DNA from: an uncultured Oscillospiraceae bacterium
Lineage (GTDB): Bacteria > Bacillota > Clostridia > Oscillospirales > Oscillospiraceae
DNA: 6,476 nucleotides
Assembly (NCBI GenBank): GCA_905233785.1
Contig: CAJOCV010000099.1
Coordinates: 1-6,476 of the forward strand
Reading direction: 5' to 3'
Part shown: positions 1 to 6,010 of the stretch, one piece after another
How the letters are laid out: each line of letters starts with the position of its first letter
Position numbering within the stretch: the stretch's first letter is position 1
Made by a program: the position numbers and the translations under genes
The notes under the pieces: generated by a model
Database searches by the model: none
What the model saw: only the letters and a program-made list of their open reading frames with translations
Told to the model about the DNA's origin: nothing

Positions 1-443
1 GCGATCATGGTTCCCAGAACCTTGGCGTACAGAGCGTCCTTGCTCGGAAGCTCTGCCATCTCCGCGATCTCAGACTCATTCAGGACCTTACCCTCCATGA
101 AGGCGGCCTTGATGTTGAAGCGATCACCCAGCTTCTTGCTGTAATCGCTCACGATGCGGAAGGGAGCAATGGGATCCTTCTCGGCGGTGGCCAGAGAGGT
201 GGTGCCGTTGAGGACGTGATCGAGCTCGCTCATCCCCAGCTTGTCCAGAGCCTTTCTGGTCAGAGTGTTCTTGACGACGGTGTATTCCACGCTGTCCTTG
301 CGCAGCTCGGTACGCAGCGCGGTGTCCTCGGCCACGGTGATACCCTTGTAGTCCACGAGGATGCCGGCGCTGGCGTTCTTGATGCGCTCGGCGAGTGCTT
401 CTACGATCGCCTGCTTCTCGCTAAGAACCTTTGCGTTAGGCAT
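1..443 (-). CDS. rplJ: 50S ribosomal protein L10 (rplJ), C-terminus beyond window
   Basis: L10 forms the base of the ribosomal stalk; it binds 23S rRNA near the GTPase centre and carries the L7/L12 dimers. The translation starts MPNAKVLSEKQAIVEALAER and contains the expected L10 elements: an N-terminal helix, the GILVDYKGITV strand (residues 27-37), the LR-ELR segment, and the conserved VVKNTLTRKAL motif (56-66). 147 codons are present; the family is usually about 165-175 residues, so only the C-terminal L7/L12-binding helix is missing off the left edge. The ATG is preceded by GGAGGTGA (453-460) at good spacing. It has its own promoter and an L10 leader with attenuator directly upstream, as expected for an autoregulated rplJ-rplL unit; rplL would lie just outside the window. 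Identification is secure. Confidence 0.97.
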   Translation of the reverse strand, partial: MPNAKVLSEKQAIVEALAERIKNASAGILVDYKGITVAEDTALRTELRKDSVEYTVVKNTLTRKALDKLGMSELDHVLNGTTSLATAEKDPIAPFRIVSDYSKKLGDRFNIKAAFMEGKVLNESEIAEMAELPSKDALYAKVLGTMI

Positions 444-482
444 GTGTGTTTTTCACCTCCACACGATAGATCAGTCGCGCCC

Positions 483-516
483 AAAAAGAAAAGCCCTGCA
501 TCCGTGAAGACGCAAG
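483..516 (-). terminator. Attenuator terminator in the L10 leader
   Basis: Read on the minus strand, an 8-bp stem with two G-U pairs (509-516 with 495-502, loop 503-508) is followed at once by a U-rich tract, UUUUCUUUUU (492-483). It lies between the L10-binding fold and the rplJ ribosome binding site, the place expected for an attenuator controlled by L10. Confidence 0.72.
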
Positions 517-593
517 AGCACAAAAACAATCAAAGCTTGTTGATGTCCTCGGCAGGATTTACGGGCAGAACCCACCTGCTGTCTTCGGAGCGC
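483..593 (-). ncRNA. L10 leader (ribosomal protein autoregulatory 5' UTR)
   Basis: The untranslated leader of rplJ shows the L10-leader pattern. A GCAGG/CCTGC stem (575-579 with 552-556) encloses a small GGG/CCC hairpin (571-573 with 563-565). It is flanked by purine-rich segments CCGAAGACA on the 5' side and GAGGACAT on the 3' side, which resemble the protein-binding part of the family. In known Firmicutes cases the L10-(L12)4 complex binds this RNA and lowers expression of its own operon. Here the leader ends in a terminator-like hairpin, so transcription attenuation is the likely mechanism. The 5' end is placed from the -10 box and is approximate. Confidence 0.82.
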
Positions 594-599
594 TCAGAC

Positions 600-628
600 A
601 GTATAACTCAGCCTCGGGCGCTTGTCAA
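600..628 (-). promoter_or_regulatory. Sigma-A promoter of rplJ operon
   Basis: On the minus strand a perfect -35 box TTGACA (628-623) is separated by 17 nt from the -10 box TATACT (605-600). Transcription should start near 593, at the beginning of the L10 leader. The near-consensus boxes fit a highly expressed ribosomal protein unit that does not depend on read-through from the transporter operon upstream. Confidence 0.88.
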
Positions 629-641
629 GCTTTTTTACAAG

Positions 642-667
642 GGAAGCGCTGATAAATCCGCGCTTTC
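642..667. repeat. Short inverted repeat between transporter terminator and rplJ promoter
   Basis: GGAAGCGC (642-649) can pair with GCGCTTTC (660-667), giving 8 bp with one G-T pair around a 10-nt loop. Neither strand has a T tract after it, so it is not a clear terminator. It may be a protein site upstream of the rplJ promoter or chance. Confidence 0.3.
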
Positions 668-690
668 TTAAAAAACGGGACGGAATCGTT

Positions 691-734
691 ACAAAAAACG
701 GATTGCCGCGACTGTACTGCGCCGGCAATCCGTT
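691..734 (-). terminator. Intrinsic terminator of the nucleoside transporter operon
   Basis: A perfect 12-bp inverted repeat (AACGGATTGCCG at 697-708 with its complement at 723-734, loop 709-722) lies 20 nt beyond the stop codon of the last permease gene. On the minus strand it runs straight into TTTTTT (698-693). This is a strong Rho-independent terminator that separates the transporter transcript from the rplJ promoter about 65 nt further on. Confidence 0.93.
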
Positions 735-754
735 CTGATGATATACGCGATCTG

Positions 755-1738
755 CTACCGATCCTCGCGGAAATAGGCAAGGCCGAGGGAGGCGGGGGGC
801 TGGTTCTCGCGCTTGTTGCGCATGGAGGAGATCACCAGCACGACGATCGTCACCACATAGGGCGCCATCTTGTAGAGCTCTTTGACGGCAAGGTTCATGC
901 CGCTGGGGATGTACATATGCAGGATGTACAGTCCGCCGAAGAGGAAGGAGGCCAGCACGCCCACGTTGGGACGCCAGATCGTGAAAATGACCAGCGCGAT
1001 GGCGAGCCAACCGCGGTCGCCGAAGGCGTCGCTCGACCAGATGCCCTTGGTGTAGTCCATGATATAGTACAATCCGCCGAGACCCGCAACCACGGAGCCC
1101 GCGCAGGTGGAGACGTACTTGTACTTGGAGACGTTGATGCCCGCGGCGTCGGCGGTCGTGGGGCTTTCGCCCACAGCGCGCAGATGCAGACCCACGCGGG
1201 TGCGCTTGAGGAGGTAGGAGGCGGCCAGCGCGATGAGCACCGCCATATACGCCAGAAAGCCGTAGCTCATAAAGAGCTTGCCGAACCAGCCCAGCTTGTC
1301 CGCGCCGGGCAGGGTAGCGCTGAAGTAGCGGCTGGTGTTGCTCAGCACGATGGCGGGCACCTCCGCCCCGGCGAGCTTGATGAGCGAGCCGCCGAAGAAG
1401 TTGCCGAGGCCGACGCCGAAGGTCGTCAGCGCAAGGCCGGTCACGTTCTGGTTTGCGCGCAGCGTCACCGTGAGGAAGCAGTAGAGAAGTCCCATCAGCA
1501 GCGAGCCCAGCAGGGAGCACACAAGCGGGATCGCCACATACAGAAAGCCGCTCGTGCCGCCGCTCTGCTCATAAAAGAAGGCGCCCACCACGCCGGAGAT
1601 CGCGCCGGCGTACATGATGCCGGGGATGCCGAGGTTTAAGTTGCCGGATTTCTCGGTCAGGGTCTCGCCGGTGCTGCCATAGAGCAGAGGAATCCCCTGC
1701 ATGATGGCGCGGGGGATGAAGGAGATCAGATCAAACAT
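755..1738 (-). CDS. ABC transporter permease, NupQ/YufQ-like (purine nucleoside uptake)
   Basis: 327-residue integral membrane protein of the BPD_transp_2 family (branched-chain amino acid/ribose/nucleoside permeases), close to the roughly 320 residues of Bacillus YufQ. Family marks are the early EKSGNLNLGIPG segment (29-40), equivalent to the usual SERSGVVNIGLEG; the LRANQNVTGLALTTFGVG helix (93-110); the cytoplasmic coupling segment LRAVGESPTTADAAGI (186-201); and GDRGWLAIALVIF (240-252). Hydrophobic stretches throughout give roughly eight to ten membrane spans. It should pair with the permease encoded just upstream to form the channel. The ATG lies 3 nt past the upstream stop, and its AGGAGG sits inside the end of that gene, so the two are co-translated. 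It is the last gene of the operon and is followed by a terminator. Nucleoside specificity is inferred from the riboswitch and the family. Confidence 0.93.
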   Translation of the reverse strand: MFDLISFIPRAIMQGIPLLYGSTGETLTEKSGNLNLGIPGIMYAGAISGVVGAFFYEQSGGTSGFLYVAIPLVCSLLGSLLMGLLYCFLTVTLRANQNVTGLALTTFGVGLGNFFGGSLIKLAGAEVPAIVLSNTSRYFSATLPGADKLGWFGKLFMSYGFLAYMAVLIALAASYLLKRTRVGLHLRAVGESPTTADAAGINVSKYKYVSTCAGSVVAGLGGLYYIMDYTKGIWSSDAFGDRGWLAIALVIFTIWRPNVGVLASFLFGGLYILHMYIPSGMNLAVKELYKMAPYVVTIVVLVISSMRNKRENQPPASLGLAYFREDR

Positions 1739-1741
1739 GGC

Positions 1742-2842
1742 TCAGGCCTCCTTTTCCCCGGATTTCCGGAAGTTGATTTTGTAGTTGATGAAAAACTCGC
1801 TGCCGAGGATGAAGAAGAGAATGATACCGGTGAGAATATCACCGAAGGAGGTGCTCAGGCCGAAGCCGGAGGCCACCTCGCTGCCGCCCTTGCTCAGGAA
1901 GACCAGCAGGAAGCTTGTCAATACCATCCAGATGGGGTTAAACTTGGCAAGCCAGGAGACCATAACGGCGGTGAAGCCGCGGCTTGCGGTGATGGTGGTG
2001 GTCAGCGTATGGTCGGTGCCGCCGACGAGCAGCATGCCCGCAAGGCCGCAGATCGCGCCGGAGAGCAGCATCGTGCGGAGGATGACCTTGCCGACCTTGA
2101 TGCCGACGTAGCGGGCGGTGCGCTCGCTCTCGCCGACAACCGAAATCTCATAGCCATGCTTGGAGTAGTTGAGGTAGAGATACATGAGCACCGTCAGCAC
2201 CGCGACGATGATGATGTTCAGCAGGTATTTGGAGGGGCCGATCTGGGGAAGCCAGCCGGCGTTGGTCTGCTGGTTGATGATGCCGATCTTGCCCGCGCCC
2301 TTGGGCACCTCCCAGACAATGATGAAAAAGGCCACAAGCTGCGTCGCGATGTAGTTCATCATCAGGGTAAAGAGCGTCTCATTGGTATTGTACTTTGCTT
2401 TGAAGGCGGCCGGGATCAGCGCCCAGACGGCGCCGGCCAGCATACTGCAGACCACCATCAGCGCAATGAGCAGCCAGTTCGGGAGCTTGTCGCCCAGCAG
2501 GATCATGCAGGCCGCCGTGGCGAGGCAGCCGACGAGCATCTGCCCGTCGCCGCCGAGGTTCCAGCAGCGCATCCGAAAGGCAGGCGTCACCGCGAGCGCA
2601 ACGCACAGCAGGATCGCCACATTCTGCCCCAGCACCCACATCTTGCGGGCGCTGCCAAAGGAGCCCTTCCAGATCGTGACAAAGACCTTGACGGGGTTTT
2701 CGCCCGTGAGCAGGTTCGTGACGAGCGCGCTCACCAGCAGCGCGAGCGCCACCGCGCCCACGCGGATGCCCCAGCTCAGATACCAGGGCAGCTCTCCCCG
2801 TTTGGAGACATGGAAGAGGGGCGTATGCTGTTTCTTATTCAT
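1742..2842 (-). CDS. ABC transporter permease, NupP/YufP-like (purine nucleoside uptake)
   Basis: 366-residue BPD_transp_2 permease, slightly longer than Bacillus YufP (about 350). After a short charged N-terminus there is a membrane span (about 25-46), then the family motif FRMRCWNLGGDGQM (89-102), the helix NETLFTLMMNYIA (154-166), the ATPase-coupling cytoplasmic segment VGESERTARYVGI (236-248) and GFTAVMVSWLAKFNP (289-303). The C-terminus is basic and cytoplasmic. It is the larger of two unlike permeases, as in NupPQ. Its ATG overlaps the end of the ATPase gene by 8 nt (ATGAATAA contains both signals), indicating translational coupling; GGAGG lies 8 nt before the start. The substrate is inferred, not seen. 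Confidence 0.93.
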   Translation of the reverse strand: MNKKQHTPLFHVSKRGELPWYLSWGIRVGAVALALLVSALVTNLLTGENPVKVFVTIWKGSFGSARKMWVLGQNVAILLCVALAVTPAFRMRCWNLGGDGQMLVGCLATAACMILLGDKLPNWLLIALMVVCSMLAGAVWALIPAAFKAKYNTNETLFTLMMNYIATQLVAFFIIVWEVPKGAGKIGIINQQTNAGWLPQIGPSKYLLNIIIVAVLTVLMYLYLNYSKHGYEISVVGESERTARYVGIKVGKVILRTMLLSGAICGLAGMLLVGGTDHTLTTTITASRGFTAVMVSWLAKFNPIWMVLTSFLLVFLSKGGSEVASGFGLSTSFGDILTGIILFFILGSEFFINYKINFRKSGEKEA

Positions 2843-4364
2843 CGCTCTTCCCTCCCAGCTTCGTCATCATCAGACCCACATCGCGCTTCTTCGCGCCGCG
2901 GCCGGGTACGATGCCCGAGACCTTGCCGCCGCACAGGACAAGGATGCGGTCTGCCAGCTCCAGCAGCACGTCCAGATCCTCGCCCACATAGATCACCGCC
3001 ACGCCCCTCATTTTCTGGGCGTTGATGGTGTCATAGATCAGATAAGAGGAGTTAATATCCAGCCCGCGCACCGCGTAGGCCGTCAGCAGCACAGAGGGAG
3101 CGTTTGCGATCTCACGCCCGACCAGCACCTTCTGCACGTTGCCGCCGGAGAGCCGCCGCACCGGCGTTTCCACGCTGGGGGTGGCGATCTCCAAAAAGTC
3201 CACCATCTGGTGGGCAAGCTTGTAGGGGGCCTTGCGGTTGGTGAAAATGCCGCGTCCGGAGCGATAGGAGCGCAACATCATGTTGTTGCCGATGTCCATG
3301 TTGCCCACAAGCCCCATGCCCAGACGATCCTCCGGCACGAAGGACAGGGCGACGCCCATCTGCTGGATGCTGAGGGGGTCTTTCCCGATCAGCTCCTCGC
3401 GTCCGCCGTTGTCGTCGATGTAGCTGATGGAGCCGGCCTCCACGGGCTGCAGACCCGCGATCGCCTCCAGGAGTTCCTTCTGGCCGCAGCCGGAGATGCC
3501 CGCGATGCCGAGGATCTCGCCGGAGTAGGCGGTAAAGCTCACGTCGTCAAGCTTGAGGATGCCGTCCATGCTGCGCACGGTGAGTCCCTTGACCTCGATG
3601 CGGGGCTTGGGGTTTTCCGGCTCGGGCCGGTCGATGTTCAGCGTCACGGCGTGGCCGACCATCATGTTGGTCATTTCCTGGGCGTTGGTCTTTTTCGTGG
3701 GCATGTCGCCGATGAACTGACCGTGACGCAGGATAGCAACGCGGTCTGAAAGCGCCTCCACCTCGTGCATCTTGTGGGTGATGATGACGATGGCCTTGCC
3801 GTCGTCGCGCATGTTGCGCAGCACCGTGAAGAGCTTGTCGATCTCCTGCGGCGTCAGAACGGCGGTGGGCTCGTCCAGGATCAGGATGTCCGCCCCGCGG
3901 TAGAGTACCTTGACGATCTCCACCGTCTGCTTCTGGGAAACGGACATATCATAGACCTTCTGATCGGGGTCGACCTCGAAGCCGTAGGCGTCGCAGATCT
4001 CCCGGATCTTCTGCGCGGCAGCCTTGAGATCGAGCTTGCCGGGCAGACCGAGCACGATGTTCTCCGCCGCGGTGAGCACGTCCACAAGCTTAAAATGCTG
4101 GTGGATCATGCCGACGCCGAGGTCGAAGGCGTCCTTCGGGGAGCGGATCACGACGTCCTTCCCGTCGATCTGGATCTCGCCCTCATCGGGGAAATAAATG
4201 CCGGAGAGCATGTTCATCAGCGTCGTCTTGCCGCTGCCGTTCTCGCCCAGCAGCGCCAGAATCTCGCCGCGGTAGATGTCCAGCCATACCTTGTCGTTTG
4301 CGAGGGTGGAGCCGAAGCGCTTGGTAATGTCGCGCATGGTGACTGCGGGAATTTTGTTGTCCAA
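2835..4364 (-). CDS. ABC transporter double ATP-binding protein, NupO/YufO-like; TTG start
   Basis: 509-residue fusion of two nucleotide-binding domains, the same length as Bacillus YufO. Domain 1 is complete: Walker A GENGSGKTT (40-48), Q-loop MIHQHF (Q89), signature SVSQKQ (141-146), Walker B ILILDEPT (160-167) and switch His (H197). Domain 2 is degenerate: Walker A-like GISGCGQKE (289-297), good signature LSGGNVQK (405-412), but Walker B reads VLLTAYAV (425-432) without the Asp-Glu pair, and the switch region reads GEDLD (461-465) without His. This asymmetry is typical of RbsA/BMP-type ATPases, where one site hydrolyses ATP. The start is taken as TTG at 4364 because AGGAGG (4378-4373) lies 8 nt before it; the in-frame GTG two codons upstream is too close to that site, and the ATG at 4337 has no ribosome binding site. 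It overlaps the next gene by 8 nt. A large hairpin lies directly upstream. Confidence 0.94.
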   Translation of the reverse strand: MDNKIPAVTMRDITKRFGSTLANDKVWLDIYRGEILALLGENGSGKTTLMNMLSGIYFPDEGEIQIDGKDVVIRSPKDAFDLGVGMIHQHFKLVDVLTAAENIVLGLPGKLDLKAAAQKIREICDAYGFEVDPDQKVYDMSVSQKQTVEIVKVLYRGADILILDEPTAVLTPQEIDKLFTVLRNMRDDGKAIVIITHKMHEVEALSDRVAILRHGQFIGDMPTKKTNAQEMTNMMVGHAVTLNIDRPEPENPKPRIEVKGLTVRSMDGILKLDDVSFTAYSGEILGIAGISGCGQKELLEAIAGLQPVEAGSISYIDDNGGREELIGKDPLSIQQMGVALSFVPEDRLGMGLVGNMDIGNNMMLRSYRSGRGIFTNRKAPYKLAHQMVDFLEIATPSVETPVRRLSGGNVQKVLVGREIANAPSVLLTAYAVRGLDINSSYLIYDTINAQKMRGVAVIYVGEDLDVLLELADRILVLCGGKVSGIVPGRGAKKRDVGLMMTKLGGKSDE

Positions 4365-4384
4365 AGTCACAACCTCCTGATAGC

Positions 4385-4446
4385 AATATGCTGGAAAAGG
4401 AAACGCGGCGGCTGAGCGGTCGCCGCGCTTTCTTTTGCAGCATATT
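4385..4446 (-). repeat. 26-bp imperfect hairpin just before the ATPase RBS
   Basis: Arms 4385-4410 and 4421-4446 pair over 26 positions with two mismatches and one G-U pair, around a 10-nt loop (4411-4420). The outer AATATGCTG/CAGCATATT and inner GC-rich CGCGGCG parts pair perfectly. On the minus (mRNA) strand no T tract follows, so it is not a terminator for the operon. It ends 6 nt before the AGGAGG of the ATPase gene. Likely roles are mRNA stability, RNase III processing or setting the ratio of binding protein to membrane parts; a small mobile repeat is also possible. Confidence 0.75.
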
Positions 4447-4464
4447 CTTTTTACGATGTTGAGA

Positions 4465-4496
4465 CGGGAAGCCCCGGCGAAAACCGGGACTTCCCG
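4465..4496 (-). repeat. GC-rich hairpin just after the binding-protein gene
   Basis: CGGGAAG-CCCGG type arms of 13 bp (4465-4477 with 4484-4496, one T-G pair) enclose a 6-nt loop, starting 10 nt after the binding-protein stop codon. On the minus strand the bases after it are TCTCAACATC, not a T tract. It therefore looks like a 3'-end protector or partial pause site that keeps the binding-protein message abundant, as in many operons where this gene comes first, rather than a full terminator. Confidence 0.75.
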
Positions 4497-4506
4497 AATG
4501 ATGATC

Positions 4507-5712
4507 TTAGAACGCGGTGTCAAGCAGGGTGATGCCGTCGATCTGAACGTCGAAGTAGGGAGCGGAGCGGAACGCGGACTCGTGGAAGAAGCCGTCGGAA
4601 ACGACCTCGGTGTCGGGGGTGTAGGCGGGGTCGGTGTCCACGTCGGCCAGGTAGCTCTCCTGCGCCTCGCCGCCGACGGTGTAGGCGTCGGTCGCGAAGA
4701 CATGCAGCTCACCGGCAATCAGGGCTTCCTTGGCGGCTTCGAGCGCCTCGGCGGTGCCGTCGGCGGCAACGGCCTCGTTCAGCTCGGCGAGCTCGACAGA
4801 GCCGGTGGAGAAATTGCCGGTCCAGTCGGCGTCAATGGCTTCGCCATTGGCAACAGCCTTGATGATGTAATCGAAGTAGGGAGCCCAGTTGATGCGGGAG
4901 GAGATGATGTAGGTGTTGGGGCCGGCATCCTTGGTGGAGCCGTTGTAGGAGACGTTGGGCACACCGGCGGCCTCGCAGGCGGAGGGAGCACCCATGGAGT
5001 CGGCGTGCTGGCTCACGAGAACGCAGCCGTCGTCAATGAGTTTCTGCGCGCCCTCGGTCTCAAGGGCGAGGTCGTACCAGGAGCCGGTGAAGGTGACTTC
5101 CATGGTGGCGCTGGGGCAGACAGAGCGGGCGCCAAGGAAGAAGGAGGTGTAGCCGGAGATAACTTCCGCGTAGGTGAAGGCGCCGACATAGCCCATCTTG
5201 GCCTGCTCGGCGGTGATCTTGCCGCTCTCGATCATCTCATTGAGCTTCATACCGGCGGCAATGCCGGCCAGGAAACGCCCCTCGTAGATGGAGGCGAAAG
5301 CGTTGTGGTAGTTGTCAAGACCCTCGGTGTGGGCGCGGGTGCCGGTGGCATGGCAGAACTGCACGTCGGGGCACTCCTTGGCGGCCTCGATCATGTAGTC
5401 CTCATGGCCGAAGGAGTCAGCGAAGATGATGTTGCAGCCGGCGTCAACGAGATCCAGCGCGGCCTCGTAGCACTCCTGACCCTCGGGAACGCCAACTTTG
5501 AAGAAGTAGCTCTCGTTCTCGACAAGGCCCAGAGCCTCACAGGCTTCGCGGGCGCCGTTCATGAAGTTGAGGTCGTAGGTGGACTGCTCGTCGTGCAGGA
5601 AGATGAAGCCGATTTTCACATTGTCGACCTTCTCGTTGTCGGCAAAGGCGGTGACGGAAAACAGGGAGACGCACAGAATCAGGGCAACGAGCATTGCGAT
5701 GAGCTTTTTCAT
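4507..5712 (-). CDS. BMP/PnrA-family substrate-binding protein (purine nucleoside ABC importer)
   Basis: 401-residue exported solute-binding protein of the Bmp/Med/PnrA family (PF02608), first gene of the operon. Residues 1-24 form a signal peptide (MKKL, hydrophobic core, TAFA|D cleavage site). The mature part starts with VKIGFIFLHDEQSTYDLNF (32-50), then a segment ending NIIFADSFGHEDYM (94-107), the region around YHNAFASIYEGRFLAGIAAGM (135-155), and the family motif QHADSMGAPSACEAAGV (235-251). These are the usual nucleoside-pocket regions. The start at 5712 is supported by AGGAGA 7 nt upstream and by the signal peptide; a longer reading frame upstream is not used. There is no lipobox: the only early Cys (C14) sits in LILC, mid-core, so the protein looks secreted rather than lipid-anchored, which is unusual for a Gram-positive importer. 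Guanosine or related purine nucleoside is inferred from the riboswitch and NupN similarity. Confidence 0.93.
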   Translation of the reverse strand: MKKLIAMLVALILCVSLFSVTAFADNEKVDNVKIGFIFLHDEQSTYDLNFMNGAREACEALGLVENESYFFKVGVPEGQECYEAALDLVDAGCNIIFADSFGHEDYMIEAAKECPDVQFCHATGTRAHTEGLDNYHNAFASIYEGRFLAGIAAGMKLNEMIESGKITAEQAKMGYVGAFTYAEVISGYTSFFLGARSVCPSATMEVTFTGSWYDLALETEGAQKLIDDGCVLVSQHADSMGAPSACEAAGVPNVSYNGSTKDAGPNTYIISSRINWAPYFDYIIKAVANGEAIDADWTGNFSTGSVELAELNEAVAADGTAEALEAAKEALIAGELHVFATDAYTVGGEAQESYLADVDTDPAYTPDTEVVSDGFFHESAFRSAPYFDVQIDGITLLDTAF

Positions 5713-5744
5713 TCGATTCTCTCCTAAATATAATTTTTTTATCA

Positions 5745-5769
5745 GCACCGGGGGGAGACCCCCCGGCAC
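5745..5769 (-). repeat. Strong G6/C6 hairpin upstream of the binding-protein RBS
   Basis: CCGGGGGG and CCCCCCGG (5759-5766 with 5748-5755) pair around a 3-nt loop, extended in RNA by two G-U pairs and a G-C pair to about 11 bp. On the minus strand an A-rich run (TGATAAAAAAATT) follows, so it is not a terminator. It lies about 20 nt before the AGGAGA site and leaves that site in an unpaired AT-rich stretch, which could favour translation or protect the message. Confidence 0.65.
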
Positions 5770-5803
5770 ACCTAAACCGCTATTGCGGAAAAGGGCAAGG
5801 GCG

Positions 5804-5863
5804 TCAGAAGAAGCTTGCTCCATTCCGTTTCCCCGTTTTCCGTAAGAGCCGGGAAAACTCCAT
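5804..5863 (-). CDS. Possible 19-residue leader peptide
   Basis: A short frame, MEFSRLLRKTGKRNGASFF, has an ATG with AAGGAG 9 nt upstream (5878-5873) and ends about 90 nt before the binding-protein start. It lies downstream of the riboswitch terminator, so it would be translated only on read-through transcripts. It overlaps alternative RNA pairings (GTTTTCC with GGAAAAC, and ATTGCGGA near its RBS with TCCGCAAT at 5782-5789), so its translation could affect leader folding. No similarity is recognised and it may be chance; the good ribosome binding site is the only positive evidence. Confidence 0.25.
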   Translation of the reverse strand: MEFSRLLRKTGKRNGASFF

Positions 5864-5886
5864 ATCCGCAATCTCCTTCTTCCTTT

Positions 5887-5921
5887 CCAAACCGAACCCG
5901 CTTCGCCGGGCTTCGGTTTGG
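5887..5921 (-). repeat. 14-bp hairpin after the riboswitch terminator
   Basis: CCAAACCGAA-CCCG (5887-5900) pairs with CGGG-TTCGGTTTGG (5907-5910 and 5912-5921) with one bulged base and a 6-nt loop. Neither strand has a T tract after it. It sits between the riboswitch terminator and the possible leader peptide, so it is part of the read-through leader and may be a stability element. Confidence 0.6.
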
Positions 5922-5931
5922 GGGAGAACGC

Positions 5932-5960
5932 AAAAGAGGCTTCGAAAATGAAGCCTCCTG
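5932..5960 (-). terminator. Riboswitch-controlled intrinsic terminator
   Basis: On the minus strand GAGGCTTC (5957-5950) pairs with GAAGCCTC (5943-5936) around a 6-nt loop, extendable by G-U and A-U pairs into the UUUU tract (5935-5932). It lies about 50 nt after the aptamer. The loop and first bases of its 3' arm (TTTTCGA in RNA, 5948-5942) are complementary to TCGAAAA of the P1 3' strand region (6015-6009). This gives an antiterminator that cannot form when purine binding holds P1 together. Confidence 0.82.
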
Positions 5961-6010
5961 TGAAAAGAACAATACGAGAGGGTCAAAACTGCGCCGACCC
6001 CTGTTTGCTT

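Noticed and set aside
216..671. + strand frame opposite rplJ and its leader
   Set aside because: No recognisable protein; opposite the conserved L10 gene, L10 leader and promoter.
594..1520. Second minus-strand frame overlapping the last permease gene
   Set aside because: Arg-rich out-of-frame translation of a membrane protein gene; the in-frame permease has all family motifs.
2009..3749. Long + strand frames opposite the permease and ATPase genes
   Set aside because: His/Arg/Gln-rich antisense frames typical of high-GC coding DNA, without start signals or domains.
4385..4446. Hairpin 4385-4446 as a + strand terminator because CTTTTT follows on that strand
   Set aside because: No + strand gene exists to its left and the hairpin fits the intergenic space of the minus-strand operon.
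4365..4718. Upstream extension of the ATPase frame into the binding-protein gene
   Set aside because: The extension is low-complexity antiframe translation of the binding-protein 3' end and crosses both intergenic hairpins; homologous length and RBS support the TTG at 4364.
4435..5727. Long + strand open frame opposite the binding-protein gene (430 codons)
   Set aside because: Gly/Val-rich antisense translation with no domain, opposite a well-supported gene of high G+C third positions; a shadow frame.
5713..5871. 53-residue N-terminal extension of the binding protein from a TTG at 5871
   Set aside because: It would bury the clear signal peptide, has no properly spaced RBS, and crosses the structured leader; the ATG at 5712 has AGGAGA 7 nt upstream.
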